A stretch of DNA of 64,000 nt from Hippopus hippopus (Eukaryota; Mollusca; Bivalvia; Cardiida; Cardiidae). The notes beneath the pieces were generated by a model that worked only from the letters and a program-made list of their open reading frames with translations, was not told the DNA's origin and searched no databases. Both the position numbers and the translations under genes were made by a program. The stretch spans positions 47,430,845 through 47,494,844 of the forward strand of contig OX328105.1 of the NCBI GenBank assembly GCA_946811185.2, written 5' to 3'. Positions 39,301 to 54,300 of this stretch are shown in pieces (position 1 is the first letter of the stretch; each line of letters begins with the position of its first letter).

Positions 39301-42300
39301 TATATCTTGTGTAAAGAATGAGTCTATATATCGGAAATCTTCCATTTAAAACCAAAACTTCACAAGTGATTTCTTTGATGGCCCCAAGAAAATGAAATGC
39401 ATTTTCTATCAGTCATAATCTATGCAACCTTGCAACTGTCAGGGGTAACATTTGGCATGAAGATACAAGACTGATTATAGTTTGATAAAATAAAGATGAA
39501 AATGGGTATACAGGTACCTTTAAAAGTACGTTTGACAGTGACATATGTATGGTAAAATTCGAAATAGGTTATGTGTTACCTGTAAGTCATAAATTTGTTA
39601 CGAAAAATGAGGAATATGGCTGTGCCATGTGTACATTGCTGAAATTATAAAGTGTCTCCAAATTTATGTGTAACCATGTCATTTAATTGTTGAAATCAAA
39701 ATTATCTCTAAAAGTAAGTATAACAGACAGCTCAGTAAGTTCAGACATTAACTGTCTTAAAATGTCTATGTACATACTGAAATAACATGTTTACATTGGA
39801 ATATAAAATTTGAAAATTTGTTCAAGAGAGCTCAAAATGTGGAAATCATCTTTGAAAGGGTAGAAAACATTTTCCCACAATGTTTTTAAGAGCCTTCTAC
39901 CTGACAGTTGTTAAAATTTGGGATTGTTTGGTAAAGGATTAAATAATGAAGCTATGGTCCTTTATTACTAAAACCTGACCAAGACTTAAATACTGCAAGG
40001 TAACCCTCACCACAACGACAGCAACACACAGTAATGTAAAACAATGTCCACAAACAGAGGGATGGACAGGGAGACTGATAGCCATGCTTTGGTAAATGGG
40101 GGTTTAATGCATCTCTGTGATGCATTATACCAAGCAGGTTATCAATTTTGTTTTTACAACCAACTGAAGCATGAGGTAGACTGAGCCTCTGACCTACAGA
40201 AAATTGACCAATAGCAAAACGTTTCGGCCGAGGTCAGCCTGCATGGACTGCTCAGGCTGACCTGGGTCGATGCATTAACCCTTTACCAAACAATCCCTGG
40301 TTTTTACGACCCAGAGGAAAAAGCCTCCTGAAAACATTGTGGGAAAAGGAGAAAATGCTGGTAACCAGTATTTTCTCCTTTTCCCACAATGTTTTCTACC
40401 CTTCTAAAGTCAAGTTTCAATTTTAGAGTCACGTTTATTTTGTAGTCTGCAAATGCTTTCAATTTGGACAAGTCTAAAATTTTGTCATTTGGTAAAGAGT
40501 TATGCCCCCTTTTCACAGAGCATGGCTCATTTGTTTTGTGGATGTATAGAATTAAATATTGTGTTGTTATGAGTTTGCTGCTGTTTCTGATCTTAATGAT
40601 AAACAGCTGTTGAAATCATAACATTTAAATATAGCATTTCCATCTACAGGAACATTACTGTAAAAAAAAAAGTTCCTCTACAAACTCAGAAATGCAAGAT
40701 TTAGTTTGGTATGCCGCAGGAATTGGTAAAAAATACTGTGAAACTAGAAATACTTTTTGGGAACTATGTTTTCATTGAATTTGTGGATAGGTTAGTCCAT
40801 GAATTCAAGTTTTCTACTAAAGATCAGCCCATGGTATCCTTAGTATAGGATTTGAACGAGAGAGGGTAGAAAACCTTGTGGGAAAAGGTTAAAATGCTAT
40901 CTCCTCTTCTCAAAGTGTTTTCAAAGGTCTGTTTCTCTTTCAAGCTATTAAAATGGTAAAGGGCTATTGATTTTCTTAAAGTTAAAGAGTTGATCTGAGC
41001 CATGCTCTGCAAAAAAAGGGGTTTAATGAATCTGCAAAAATCATGGACCAATGTCAGTCCGCCGTCTATGCAGGCTGATATGGGTTGATAGTATTTGCTT
41101 TCTGGAAATTTTCTGCATGTCAAAGGGCCATTCTACCTCATCAATCAGTCGGTTATTAGACAGAATGGATTCTGTAGGTCCAAAAATTTGAGATGACTTG
41201 CTTAGTATAATGCACAAGGGAGATGCAGAAAACCCACTTTTGCCAGAGTGTGGTTCATACATGAGCCATGTTCTGACAAAAGGGGGCTTAATGCATATCC
41301 GTGATGCATGATACCAAGCAAGCAATCATATACTTACGGCTCCATAATAGCCACATTTTCTGACAACCAACTTAATTATGAGGTAGACTGGGCCCTGGAC
41401 ATACATGAAATTTAACAGTAGTGAAAAGTTTCGGCCCAGGTCAGCCTGCGCAGACTGCGCAGGCTGACCCGAGTCGATACTTTTCGCAGATGCATTAAGC
41501 CCTCTTTTCACAGATCATGTGTCATATATTATCACACCAAAAACCTTACCAGTAGAGTTTGACGTAGAAAGAAAGCACTAATTTTAGGGTCTACAAGGCC
41601 TGCATTCTTGTGTCGGGTCTTTCTCAGTTCTTCAGATATTAAATGAGAATGTACTAAATATGGCAAAGCCAGCTCATACCTGAAATATACAAACATTTTT
41701 ATCCATCACTTTACAGGCTATCCTTTGATCTATTGGACTTAACAACAAGTGACAGTTTTGCTCAACGACTACACAGACAAAGCCAGGGCTATGACAATAC
41801 CTCGATTTTTTCTTCCAATACAGCTCAGCAAATAATAGCCTGCATACTCTACTCAACATTTTACAATATTTCAAAACTATTCTGGTTCTGAGTGAAGAAA
41901 TTTTAGCCCTGCACCACAAAAAATTATAGAGTTATAAAGACTCAGAGCAGGAAGGCTTTTTGAAAACATTGTTGTAAAATGACAAAATGCTGGTATTATC
42001 TCTTTTTCCCCTATGTTTTCTACCCTGTAAAAGAACTTTGTTGCATTTGTATCACTTTCAAATTTGTCCTTTGCAGAAGCTTTAAATTTGTATTAGTCTA
42101 AAATTTTATCTTTTGGTAATAAGACTATATATAATGTTAAAAGCAACAGAAATCATTCAATTAATTAATCAATCAACATCCCAAAATATCCCAATTCAAC
42201 ATTGAGGATCCAAGATCAGACTGCTGCCTGCAACAGCACTTAAAGTCAAACTTATCATTTTTGAAATTCAAACAAAGCACTTACTTTTCATCCAGAAAAA

Positions 42301-45300
42301 CAGTCACACCTCTTATAAACATCCAAACTGTTTTTCTATACATCTGGTAGGTTTCATGCCAATACTGTAAATAGATGAAGTCATAGCACGTTTTAACAGA
42401 GCTCCAGATAAAAGAGAGTGACGGTTTTCTAAATCCATTATTTCTCTTCGCAACCCTATGTTGTGGGTACTCATTAGAATCATCTGTATGAGACGATTCT
42501 AATGAGTACCCACAACATAGGGTTTAGTGGAGAATAATTAATATTTTCAATTTTGAAATCAAAATCACTCCCTCTGTCTGATGCTCTGTTTTAACCCTAC
42601 ACAATTCCCAACTTTAACCCTTTACCACAAAATCTTGAGTTTTAATGACCCTGAGGAGGAAAGCTTTCGGAAACATTGTGAGAAAAGCAGAAAAAGGAAA
42701 TTTACAGTAAAAATACTCATTTATTCCTCATGTCTTCTACACATATTTCTATCTCTGTTCTAGGACCAATTTTGACCCCTGGGATATGATAGGGACAATA
42801 TCGGTAGAGTCTACAAGATGAAGCTGTATGCAAAATTTAGTAGCCCTAGGTTTTGTGGTTACAAAGAAGTTTTTTTTTTTAACTTTTCACTATTTAAGCC
42901 CATGCAAAACTTGTCACTGGTTGGGCAGGCCCAATTTTGACCCCAGGGCTATAACTTGAATTATCTTAGAAGGGGTCCACCAGATAAAGCTAAGTTCCAC
43001 ATTTGGTAGATCTATGCTTAATGGTTAGAAACTAAAAGATTTTTAAAGTTTTCTCTTTGTAAGGCCATTTAAAACTTGTTATCCCCAGGGCAGGGCCAAT
43101 TTTGAACCAAGGGCTATAATTTGAAGAATTCTGGTAGAAGTCTATGAGATGAAGGTACTTACCAAATTTGTTAACCTTAGGCCTTACGGTTTTGGCCCAG
43201 AAAATTTTTAAAAAGATTTTCATTATTTTTCACTTTCGCTGCCATGGCAACCAGAGTTTCTACAGACTGCTTTGAAGAAATTCTGATGAAGGCTATGGCA
43301 GGCACATGTCTGTGCAGTTTAATCAAAATTGGATGGGTAGTTTCAGAGAAGATGTTTGAAATAAAAGTTAAAGCACAGTAAGACAGATGCACAGACATAC
43401 GAAGGACACAGGGCCATGACATTTAAGCTCACTGGCCTTTGACCAGTGGAGCTAAAAACTTGTTAAAAAAATCTGATTTAAGGCCCCTTTCACCCTTTGC
43501 CCTTTAAGTAAATGAAATGAGTATTTTCAGCAAGCAGAAAAAAATATCAATATTTGTGATATCAAAACTTTTTCAGCCAATGCTTTTTTCAAACAACAGT
43601 ACCCAGATTGTCCATAATGGCTCACTTGTTTAAACTAGAGCTGTCACTGAATGTGACTTAATACCCCCGCCAGCGCTTTGACAGAAAAAAAGTGTGAAGT
43701 TCAAGGGGAGATAATTCCTCAACCAGGAGGAGTTGACACTTGAAAATTGCGTCTTGCAAACCTTCAATATATGATCAATATATGTGCAAAGTTTCAATAC
43801 AATTGAAGGAAAACTGTAGAAGGAGTTTGCCACACAAAATTACTAGTATTTTGTACACAGACGGACACACGGACGGACGGACACACGGGCAGACAGACAG
43901 GCTGATTCCAGTATACCCCCGAAAACATTCGTTTTGCATCACTGCAAGTATGCATTCCACATTTTATGTTCGTATTTGAGAAGACGCAGACCTTGATTAA
44001 AGGCATCTAAAACATTTCTACAATTTGGACCAGTGATCTAGTTTTTAACCCCAAATGACTCATATTTGTTGATTGATTGTTTGATTGGTGTTTAACGCCA
44101 TTTTCAACATTATTTCAGTTATATCGCGGCGGCCAGTGCACCTATCCATGCTTTCCTGGAGTCTTTTTTACCAGTACTCTGCACAATTTTCTTTCCAAGC
44201 CACTGGCTGCTTTCCCACATAATCATTGTCGTAACAATGGTCAGCAGTGGGAGAGGAATTAATCCTGTCGCAATGACTATCATCAATCCTCGGAAAAAAA
44301 TTGGCCGAGCCGGGGATCGAACCCACGACCCCCTGTTCTCAAGTCCTGCACGCTACCGACTGAGCTACCGGGGCTCGGCGACTCATATTTGTAGACCCAT
44401 TTCTCTTTACCATATAACAAAATATTAGACCAGTCTAAATTGGAAGCATTTTTAGACAACAAATTAAATATGACCCAAAAATTGATAATTGTTTTGGAAA
44501 GGGTAGAAAACATTGTGGAAAAAGGAGAAAATGCTGGGTACCAGCATTTTCTCCTTTTTCCACGACGTTTTCAAAACCTTTTCTTTTCGGAGTCGTTAAA
44601 ACTCTGGATAATGTGGTGAAAGAAAATTACAGCCTGACCGATTTTCAACATGACCAAACTCAAAGAGTAATACTGTTGAGTGTCCAAGATTTCTGAACAA
44701 TGTTTCAACCTTCACTGTCCCAATCAAAATTAAGAACAAAATAGGTTACACTTGACTGAAAATGAATACTGTAGTATCTTAAACTATTTCATATACAAAA
44801 AAAATCTCAGACTTGTCCACATTGCAAAGTAGTTGCAGATGTCAAATCAGCTATTACAAACACAACAGAATTTGTCTTTGAATTGGTGGAAAACATTGTA
44901 GGACGTGGAGAAAATGCTAGTTACCAGCATTTTCTCCTTTTCCAATATTATTTACCAAAGCAATCTTCTCTATGTTCATTAAAACCTAGGGCAAATTGGT
45001 ACAGAGTTAACCCTTTACCACACAATCCTGAGATTAAACAACCTTGAGATAGAAGCTTTTAGAAAATGTTGTGGGAAAAGGAACAAGAGAGCCATGATGG
45101 CCCTGTATCGCTCCACTGGCTAATACGTAAAACCCCTACATGCCAAACATTACAATACTTGGCCAATTGGTTTTGAACATAAGACCCCTGAGACAGGACT
45201 AAAATTGGTAGCCCTAGTTCATATGGTTAGTAGCAAGAAGATTTCTAAAGATTTCACTATATAAGCCCATGTAAAACTTCTGACCCCTCGGGGTGAATCA

Positions 45301-48300
45301 AATTCCACCCTAGGGCTATAATGTACGCACTCTTGGTGAAGGCCCTCTAGATATAGCTACATGCGAAATTTGGTAGCCCTACGCTTTATGAATAAGTACA
45401 GGGAGATTTCTTAACTTTTCTCTATATAAGCCCATGTAAAACTTGTGAGCCCCTGGGCAGGGCCAATTTTGACCCTAGGGCTATAATTTGGGCAAGCTTG
45501 GTAGAGGCCCACTACATAAAGCCACATGCAAAATTTGGTAGCCCTAGGCCTTATGGCTAGGTACAGGGAGATTGCTAAAGTTTTCCCTAAATAAGCCCAT
45601 GTAAAACTTGTGACCCCTGGGGCAGGGTCAAATTTGACCCAAGGGCTACAATTTGGGCACCCTTGGTAGAGGCTCACTAGATAAAGTCACATGCAAAATT
45701 TGGTAGCCCTAGGCCTTATGGCTAGGTACAGGGAGATTTCTAAAGTTTTCCCTATATAAGCCCATGTAAAACTTGTGACCCCCAGGGCGGGGTCAAATTT
45801 GACCCCAGGGCTATAATTTGAAGAAACTTGATAGAGACCCACTAGACGAAGCTACATGCCAAATTTGGTAGCCCTAGGCCTTATGGTTTCTGACAAGAAG
45901 ATTTTCAAAGATTTCCAATATTTTTAAGTTTTGTTGCCATGGCAACCACAGTTTTTGAAGGAATAAAATTCTTTCAAGAAATTCTGAAGAGGACCATGGC
46001 AGGATCATTTCTGTGAAGTTTCATCAAAATTGGATGGGTAGTTTCAGAGAAGAAGATGTTTAAAATAAAAGTTAAAGCACGGACAGACGCACGCACGACG
46101 GACAATGGGCCATGACATAAGCCCGCTGGCCTTCAGCCAGTGGAGCTAAAAACCGACATTTTCTCCTTTCCTACTGTGACAAATTCCATAATTTGAGCCA
46201 AGTTTAAATGTTGCCTGCAAATGCTTTCAATTTCGACAAGTCTACATTTTTTGTCTGATACATAATTAAGTGTTAACTTTTTTCTCTGACTTACAGCATG
46301 TTCTTTAATAATAGTATCCCCTCCATTAGCCTTCATCTGTTTTACAATCACTCCTGCATGACTCTTCAACTTTTTCACACTTGGGGGAAAAAAACAATAG
46401 TGTCGTGTAGTATAACTATCAAAAAATCTTTCATAACAACATTTTATATGCCAAAAATTAATTGATTTATAATGTCAATGTGATAACTGTGGTATTTGTT
46501 TACAAATACTGGCCATTTGAAAACATAAACACAGGCCATAGGTTTTGAATTTAGTTTTATTTTACATTGCATGCATTGTATTTACCACCTAAGCACAATG
46601 GTCTGGTGGTAGGGCTGTCGATGAAGCAATTAAAGTTTGATTGGGTGGATGGAAAATTCATAATGTTCAGTTCATATAGTTTAAATTCTGTTTACTCAGT
46701 GTTTGAAGATACACTAATGATAAAAATACTAAAACCAAGAGCACCACATGTGGGTGCACTGCATGTGGGTGCCAACGCCTGGGTGCAGTTGCTTTTAAGT
46801 GAAAATTGAAAGTCCATAAAGGGACATAACTGTGTCAAAAAGACTGATCATTATCTCCCCTAGTTGCAAAGGTTCCCCTTTTGATAGTTAACAACTTGTC
46901 CTACTCTGAAGTAAATATCTTCAGTAATAACAGAGATATTATGAAATGTCGAAGTTTTTTTGAAAATGTCAGTGTTTGCATGAAGATGCAGACAACAATG
47001 CAGACGACAATGCAGACGACAACATGCAGATGATGACAATGACACCAAGGCTATGACAATTCCTCCATGTTTTCATCAAAAACAGCCGAGCTTATAATTA
47101 TAGAAATCACTGAAACATAATGGCACATCATTCTAGTACATAAGTTAAGACAAACAGAGGTGTTTACCTTTCATTCTGCTCCCAGAATATTTCAGCAAAC
47201 TGTTCCAATAAAATAATCTTTAATATATCATCTGAACACCGACAATGAACTATATAGGTTACAATGTGCTGAAGACGAGGATCTAGTAGAGGGAATGATG
47301 TAGGAAACTTGTTAATGATCACCTGTATGCGTTTGTACTCCGAGTTCATAGCCTGGAAAATAATGACACACACTTGACAAATGACAAATTTTAAACTGAT
47401 CCAAATTGGAAGCATATGCAGGACAACAAATCAATGTAGCACAAATTATAATATTTCTCTTTGAAAGGGTAGAAAACATTGTGGGAAAAGGAGAAAATGC
47501 TGGTAACCAGCATTTTCTTCTTTTCCCACAATGTTTTCAAAAGTCCTTTCTCTAGGGTAAAGGATTAACCCTTTACTAAACAACAAACTTTCAGGATGTC
47601 CAAATCTAAAACATGTTCAGATGACAATAAATGTTGGTCAAATGCTGGAATTTGTCATTTAAAGGCCAGAAAAGTATGTGGGAAAAGGAGAAAATGCCAT
47701 TAACCAGCAGTTTTTTTTTCTTTCTCCCCCTAAATGTTTTCAGAAGGCCTCTTTGCTTGGATTGTTTGATAAAGGATTACAAGACGCTGAGAGCTTCCTT
47801 TTTTAAAAAAAAAAAAATTCACACAAGCACAACTTTTTACTTCCATCTTAACCAACCATACAGCATTTCAGTATGATAATGACAAATTTCGACAAAAATT
47901 ACTTTACAGTATGAAAAAAAAATGCTCCTGTCAAATAAGAATTTTGTAAATCAAGTAAAAAAATCTAAAGTTAAGTCTGCGAGGTTAATTCAAGGGTAAG
48001 TCCTACGTACTTCAGACTCGTTCTGTATAGAAAGGGAAGAACTTGCACATAACAATGACTGGTCCAGCATGCCACAATTGTGTTCATTCTATTGAAAAAT
48101 ATCAACCTGTATGATGCGGAAAGACTTTAAAGTGGTTTTAAAGATCAAGATCAGGTTGGAAAGAGATTGCTTGTTCATTAATTGTTTATAACAGCAAAAC
48201 TTTGATAACAAATTAACAGGTTTAAATTCTTACAATATTCAGAGCTTCTTCTACATGATTCTTGGAAAATGCTTCAGACTCGGCCGCTATCTTAAGTGCA

Positions 48301-51300
48301 GCTAAACTCTCCGCAAAGGAAATGTGAGCATGTATGGTGGCTGGATTCCACGTCTTTGACTGAGTAGTTTGTGTTGACACAGAACTTGAGCTCCCGGTTA
48401 CCAGTTCTGCAAAAAAATATGCGAAAAAGTTGGTGAATCTTGACACTCTCAAACTCTTTTCTAGTGCAAGTTTATTTGTTACCCCCAGTATTGTAATACT
48501 ATGAAATAAAGAAACATTATTTTATTATGCAGAAATCAGTTTTAATAAAAATTCCTCCATCTTTGACAGCATGTGAACATTTCTCGTCTCAAAAGCAAAT
48601 TTTCATTAATCAAATCATTCGCTTTCACCATTATCATTTCCACATAGTCATCATATCAAGTCTAATGATAATTAAGACAATTAACTGATTGATTGCATGG
48701 TGTTGTGTACCATTTTTAGTATTATTTCAGTCAAATGACAGTGACAGCCTACATATCATAGCAAGTCCTAGGTTTCAACAGTACTAAGCTAGGGCTCTTA
48801 GTCCTCTGCCTAAGGACACTTCCATGAAAAACTTGGCCTTTGCAGAGAGATAAATTCTTTGGCCTCCAGATTTCAAATCCTAGACCTTCACTTCTGAGCT
48901 ATGACAGACCCCTCGCAATCAGAGGTGTTCAGCCAGGTCATTGACATGCATATGATCTCATCTGAGTAGATAGTGTCATTGTAAGATACTTTCACATTAG
49001 GGTATAGAAATATGCTACAGAAAAAGTTTGTGGTGTATTGACTTTGAATCTGGCACATTTTCAGGTAGAAAATCATTCCCACTAAACAGAACAAGAAAGA
49101 TAGTTACCAGGTTTTGCAGGCTTTGTATCATCTATCACAGTCACACCCGTATCCACACCCCCTGCAGCTTTCCTGGCTTGTTCCTTATCCCACTTCTCTA
49201 TCTCTTCACAGAACAGTCTGTTATCAACAGTCACAACCTCTTTAAGGTCATCAGGAAGGTTTTCAAGGTCAGAGGTCATCTTGGGATCTGGTTCCCCTGT
49301 AACAGCCGAAATATGAAAAAGAACAATGTAAGAGGAGAAAATGAAATATTTGAGGAAAATGCAAGTATGAGTCACTAAGAAAATTACATTTTTACCTTAT
49401 CTTTATTTCAAGCCTTGTTTAAATGGTTTTAACACTTTTGTTCTTATCCATTCCATGACTAACATCTGACAGGCCAGGTCAGACTGTCTTGTTGACTGAG
49501 ATAGCTAGCCTTGTAATTTTTTAAATTTAGAATCAAATCCATTCAACTGATACATTCAGCCAGTATGAAAACCTTTACAGTACTGCAACCCAAAAGTTTT
49601 CTTTCTACACTGAGAATATCTTCATAAATATTGTCCAAACAGACTTACCTTATTAAATTCTTGTATGCAAAAGCAGCCTAAAGTTATGGTTTGTTTTTTG
49701 AGGGTCTTTGATGTCTGTAACTTACCAAACTAGAAAACCATTTACCACACCATCGGCAGTTTTAACAACCCTAACAGGGCTTTAGAAAACATCGTTGAAA
49801 TAGGAGAAAATGCTGGTGACCAGCATTTTCTCCTTGTCCCTCGAAGATTTTTGCCTTTTCACAAGTAACTCCCATCATTTGAAGCATACTCAATCTGTCT
49901 TCTTCAAATGCCTCCATTATGGACAAATCAAAATTTGTATCACAAACCCTTTACCAAGCAATCCCGGGGTTTAAAGACCCTGAAGTAGACAGCTTTTGAA
50001 AACATTGAGGGAAAAGGAGAAAATGCTGGTAACCAGCACTTTCTCCTTCTTCCACAATGTTTTTCTATGCCTTCAAAGACAAGTTCCATCATTTGAACCA
50101 CATTCAATTTGTCCTCTGCAAATGCTTTCAATTTGGACAAGTCTTAACTTTTTTATTTTGATAAAAAGTTAAACAATTTCCTTTTTTACAACATACTGTA
50201 GTTTAAATAACTCATTAATTTTCAAACACAATATGACAAATTGTGAATTTAGAGATGAAAAGAAAAACTGCTTATCGACATGTAGTAATCATACCGTTTT
50301 CTGGAGTAAAACAAGTTTTATTGATGTACATGAGGCAGTAAGCACTAGCATTGTGGTAGCCACCCACACTTTCCTTCTCCAGCTCTTCCCATGTGGCCTC
50401 AGTCACAGTGATGTCATTGAACTTCAGCCATTTTTCCTTGTTTGTGTCGAACACATAGGCCCAATAATGGCCTGATGCCGCCTGACCTTCATGCACTAAC
50501 ACAGCATGAAGGTGATATGCATGCTGCAGAGAATAATATACATGTGTAGTTTTGCATAGTTTAAGTATATTTTTGATTCCTTTGTTACACTGGCTGCAAA
50601 GTTCATAATTTTGAATTTTAAATGGCTTTATTAAATTGAGTGAAATAAGGATAGGGTCCTTTTTTTTTTTTTTTCAACTTTGTTTGCTAAGGATTGACTG
50701 ATTGTTGTATGGTGTTTAACACAATTTTCAACATTATTTCAGTTATATTGTAGCAGCCAGTGCACCTATCCATGCATTCCTGGAGTTTCTTTAACCAGTA
50801 CTCCCCACAATATTCTTTCCAAGCAACTAGCTGCTTTCCCACATAACTATTGTTAAAACAATGGTCAACTGTGGGAGAGGAACGAATCCTGTCGCAATGA
50901 CTATCATCAATCCTTAAAAAGAAATTGGACCAACAATGCCTTGTTCCCAAGTCCTGCACTCAACTGACTGAGCTACAGCACTCGGCTTGTTGGCTAAGGA
51001 AAAGCTTCTACAAAACAACAGTAAGTGTAAGACCACCAAATAAGCAAAATCAAAATTTTGCATAGAAGTGTTGATCCTGCAAAAGTATTTATAGTTGTGA
51101 TAGGCACTTAACTGGTTTATTATTGAAAGAGTGCCGTACAAAAAGGACAAGACATACAGGATAAGACATACAGCAAGAAGACCTGGCTGGCATTCACCAA
51201 CCATTCTTAGGAACATTCTTAAGTCTAATTCTTGAGAATTTTCTAAACTTGAACATAACACAATTTCTGACTGGCTAAACTATTAATTTTGATTGTGTTT

Positions 51301-54300
51301 CTGTCTTGGGGTTGCTAAACTCAGGACTGTATGGTAAAGGGTTTAGAAAGTCATTAGCAAGAGGCAACAAGTAAAATTATGACACTAAACAAAGTAAGTA
51401 CCTTTTTCATTTTTTCATCTCCATACATCTGGTTGATGGAACCTTCAAGGCCACTGATATTTTCCTGTAACTCTGCAATAGACAAAACATTCATATTTGA
51501 TTTGATTTGAGTCACACACTGTTAACCCTTATCCTGCTAAATAGCTCACATGAAATTTTCAAGCCGACAGTAAAAACCAAACTTTTGTTGTTTCAAAGGT
51601 AATTTTTGGGGAAAGATATCTCCTTATCGGACAGTGTAGATCCAAGATCAGACTGCATGTTCTGTGCAGTCTGATCTTGATCTACACTGTTTGCAAAAGA
51701 TTGTGGGGTCGCGCTTAGCAGCCTATGGATTAAAAGGTAGTTTAATGCACCTGCAAAAAAGTATCAACCCATGTCGCCCTGCACAGCCATTATTTTTCCA
51801 GAGCCCTGCTGTTAATCATATGGGTGATAGTGAATGAATGAAAGAATGTATGAAGTTTTAAGGCCTGTTGACATCAAAGGTCATATTGGGAGCACTTACA
51901 ACTAATGCAAAACTTTTAAATGGTCATACTGTAATGTTATGCAAAAGGGTGATAGTGAAGCAGAAATGGTATCGGTCTCTCACATTAAAGGTTTGGATTG
52001 AAATCCAGTGATGAGCTTGGTACAAACAACTTGAGGTGCACGCCAGTTCATATGTTTTTAAAGAGCAATCACTTACAGTGAATATTAAGTGTTAGAACTT
52101 ATTTTCTAAAAATAAACTAAACCTTTATCAAAAAACAAAAATTTTGACTCTACCTAGTTAAAAGCATCTACAGACAAGACATGAACTTCTCCACTGCCAA
52201 TTTCACATTTGATAGCTTTCGCGGACGGCACAGATCAATATCAGACTGCACAAAACCCAGTCTGATCTTTGATCTACACTGTCCACTACCTGGTGTTAAT
52301 CTTTGTACTATGCAAATGATTTTAGTATGGAAAAGTGTTAATTTTCAATGACCAGTAAAGGCTTAAAAAGCATTAGACATACAGCATTCTATGATGTAAT
52401 TAAAACAGAAAAAGATATCAAGCATACCTCTTACATCATTTTCAACCTCTGTCCGCCACCTATGGAGACAATCTTGAAGAACTTGCATTTCACTCTCAGA
52501 AATATGGCGTGGATATGGCGGTTCTAGAGGCGTTCCTAATGCAGAAGACTTTTGATTGACAGGTTCTGTCACCATGGATTCATCAGGAGCCGACTCTGAG
52601 CCCGAGACAGGACTCATTGTGACATCAGGGACAGGGAGGGTTGGAGAACTTGAAACTGTAGAGACAGTAGCTGGTTTCTTTTCTGGGGATGGTTGTGGTT
52701 GTGGTTGGGGAGAGGTGATCCTTGCCATAGCAATATCTGGTGGTGATTTCACAGGAGAATCCACCATCATGCCACTGCAAACATAACAATGTTAATTTTT
52801 TCTCAGACCACAAAATTTTAGACCTGTCTATATTGGAATAATTTGCAGATAACAAATCAACTGAATGATTGATAAAATGAAATTCTAGCCACTTTTAACA
52901 CTATTTCAGTCATATTACTGCAACAACTCACATATTCATGTATGTCCTGCGTATCACTAGTACAAGGTTAGGGCTCTGAGTTGTCTTACCCAAGGACACT
53001 CCCAAGAAAGACCTTGAGCTTCCAGTAAGGCTTGAGCATGGGGGCCTCCAGATTACAAGTCATAAACTTTACCACTGAGCCACACAGGACCCTAGACAAT
53101 AAATCAAATATTGCCTACAATTATGATAGGTTGAAATGGTTGCAAGAAAAGGGGAAATGCTGGTTATAAGAATTAATTGATACATTTTCTCCTTTTCCCA
53201 TGTCAAGTATCTTCTTCCTCAGGGTTGTAAAATCACACCATTATTATACATTCTGGCAGCTTATGTTACTCTTTCAAACAGTGTAGATCAAGATAAATCT
53301 GCAGAGAGCTGCATTTTGATCTTAGATCTATAATGTAAGGATTTTTTTTTCCCTTCAAAATACTGCGGACACAACAGCCTGAAATTTGTCACATTTGGTT
53401 CTTTAGTACTGATTGAAAGTGTCTACTCCATTTATTCAGTCTTCGGGTTGTAAAAACATTGTATCATTTGCTACAGGGCTACCTAGTATGTTTGGTACTC
53501 AACATTTTTCATCATCATTTGGATTTTCTTTCAACTTTATCAAACAACCCTGAGTTTTAACTACCCTAAGAGAGAAGACTCTTGAAAACCAGCATTTTCT
53601 CCTTTTCCCATGATAGTTTCCTTTCACTGACAAATCCCATGATTTTTTCCACATTTACTTCGTTATCTGCAAATGCTCTCGATTTTGTCGAGTCTTACAT
53701 TTTGCTACTTGGTAAAGTGTTAAGAAGTATTTTGCCCAAAAGTGTGTCAATTTCAAAAGCTGCTTTTTATTTGCATTGCCGAAAAAATGTTCCATGGGGA
53801 ACAGTAATTTATCTTTTCGCAATGACTTTCAAATCTAACTTGCAACCCCCTACATTAGAAACCCTTTCTGGAACTCCCTGAGCTACCAGGCTCCACTGTT
53901 AACTCTTCACCAAATAACTAAATCCTAGCCTTGTCCAAATTAAAAGCATTTGCAGAGGACAAACCAAATTTGGCTTAAATGCTAGGATGTTCTATGATAG
54001 CTTAGAAAACCTTGTGGGAAAAGGAGAAAATGCTGGTAACCAGCATTTTCTCCTTTTCCCACAAAGTTTTCCAGAGTCTCTTCGATCAGGGAAAAGAGTT
54101 AAAAAGTATAGGTATATTACCTGGTATTGGGTGAGGGCATTTCCATATCTACATCTTGAGAGGGGTTTACATGACGTCTAGGTAATTCTGGGCGAGACTT
54201 AGCAAACTCTAATGCATACAATAAAACATCCTGGAGAGGGAAACGCTTCACGCCTGAACCATAGTTAATAAATCTGAAATGGCCAAAAAAAAAAAAAAGC

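Noticed and set aside
44283..44428. A tRNA gene on the minus strand
   Set aside because: Box A and box B are very good, but the segment is joined to a SINE body and tail and has a diverged copy at 50695-50990, so it is a SINE head.
48888..49378. Plus- and minus-strand frames around 49 kb as a separate gene
   Set aside because: The only real coding part is USP25/28 exon 13 at 49108-49296; the rest is intron and SINE sequence.
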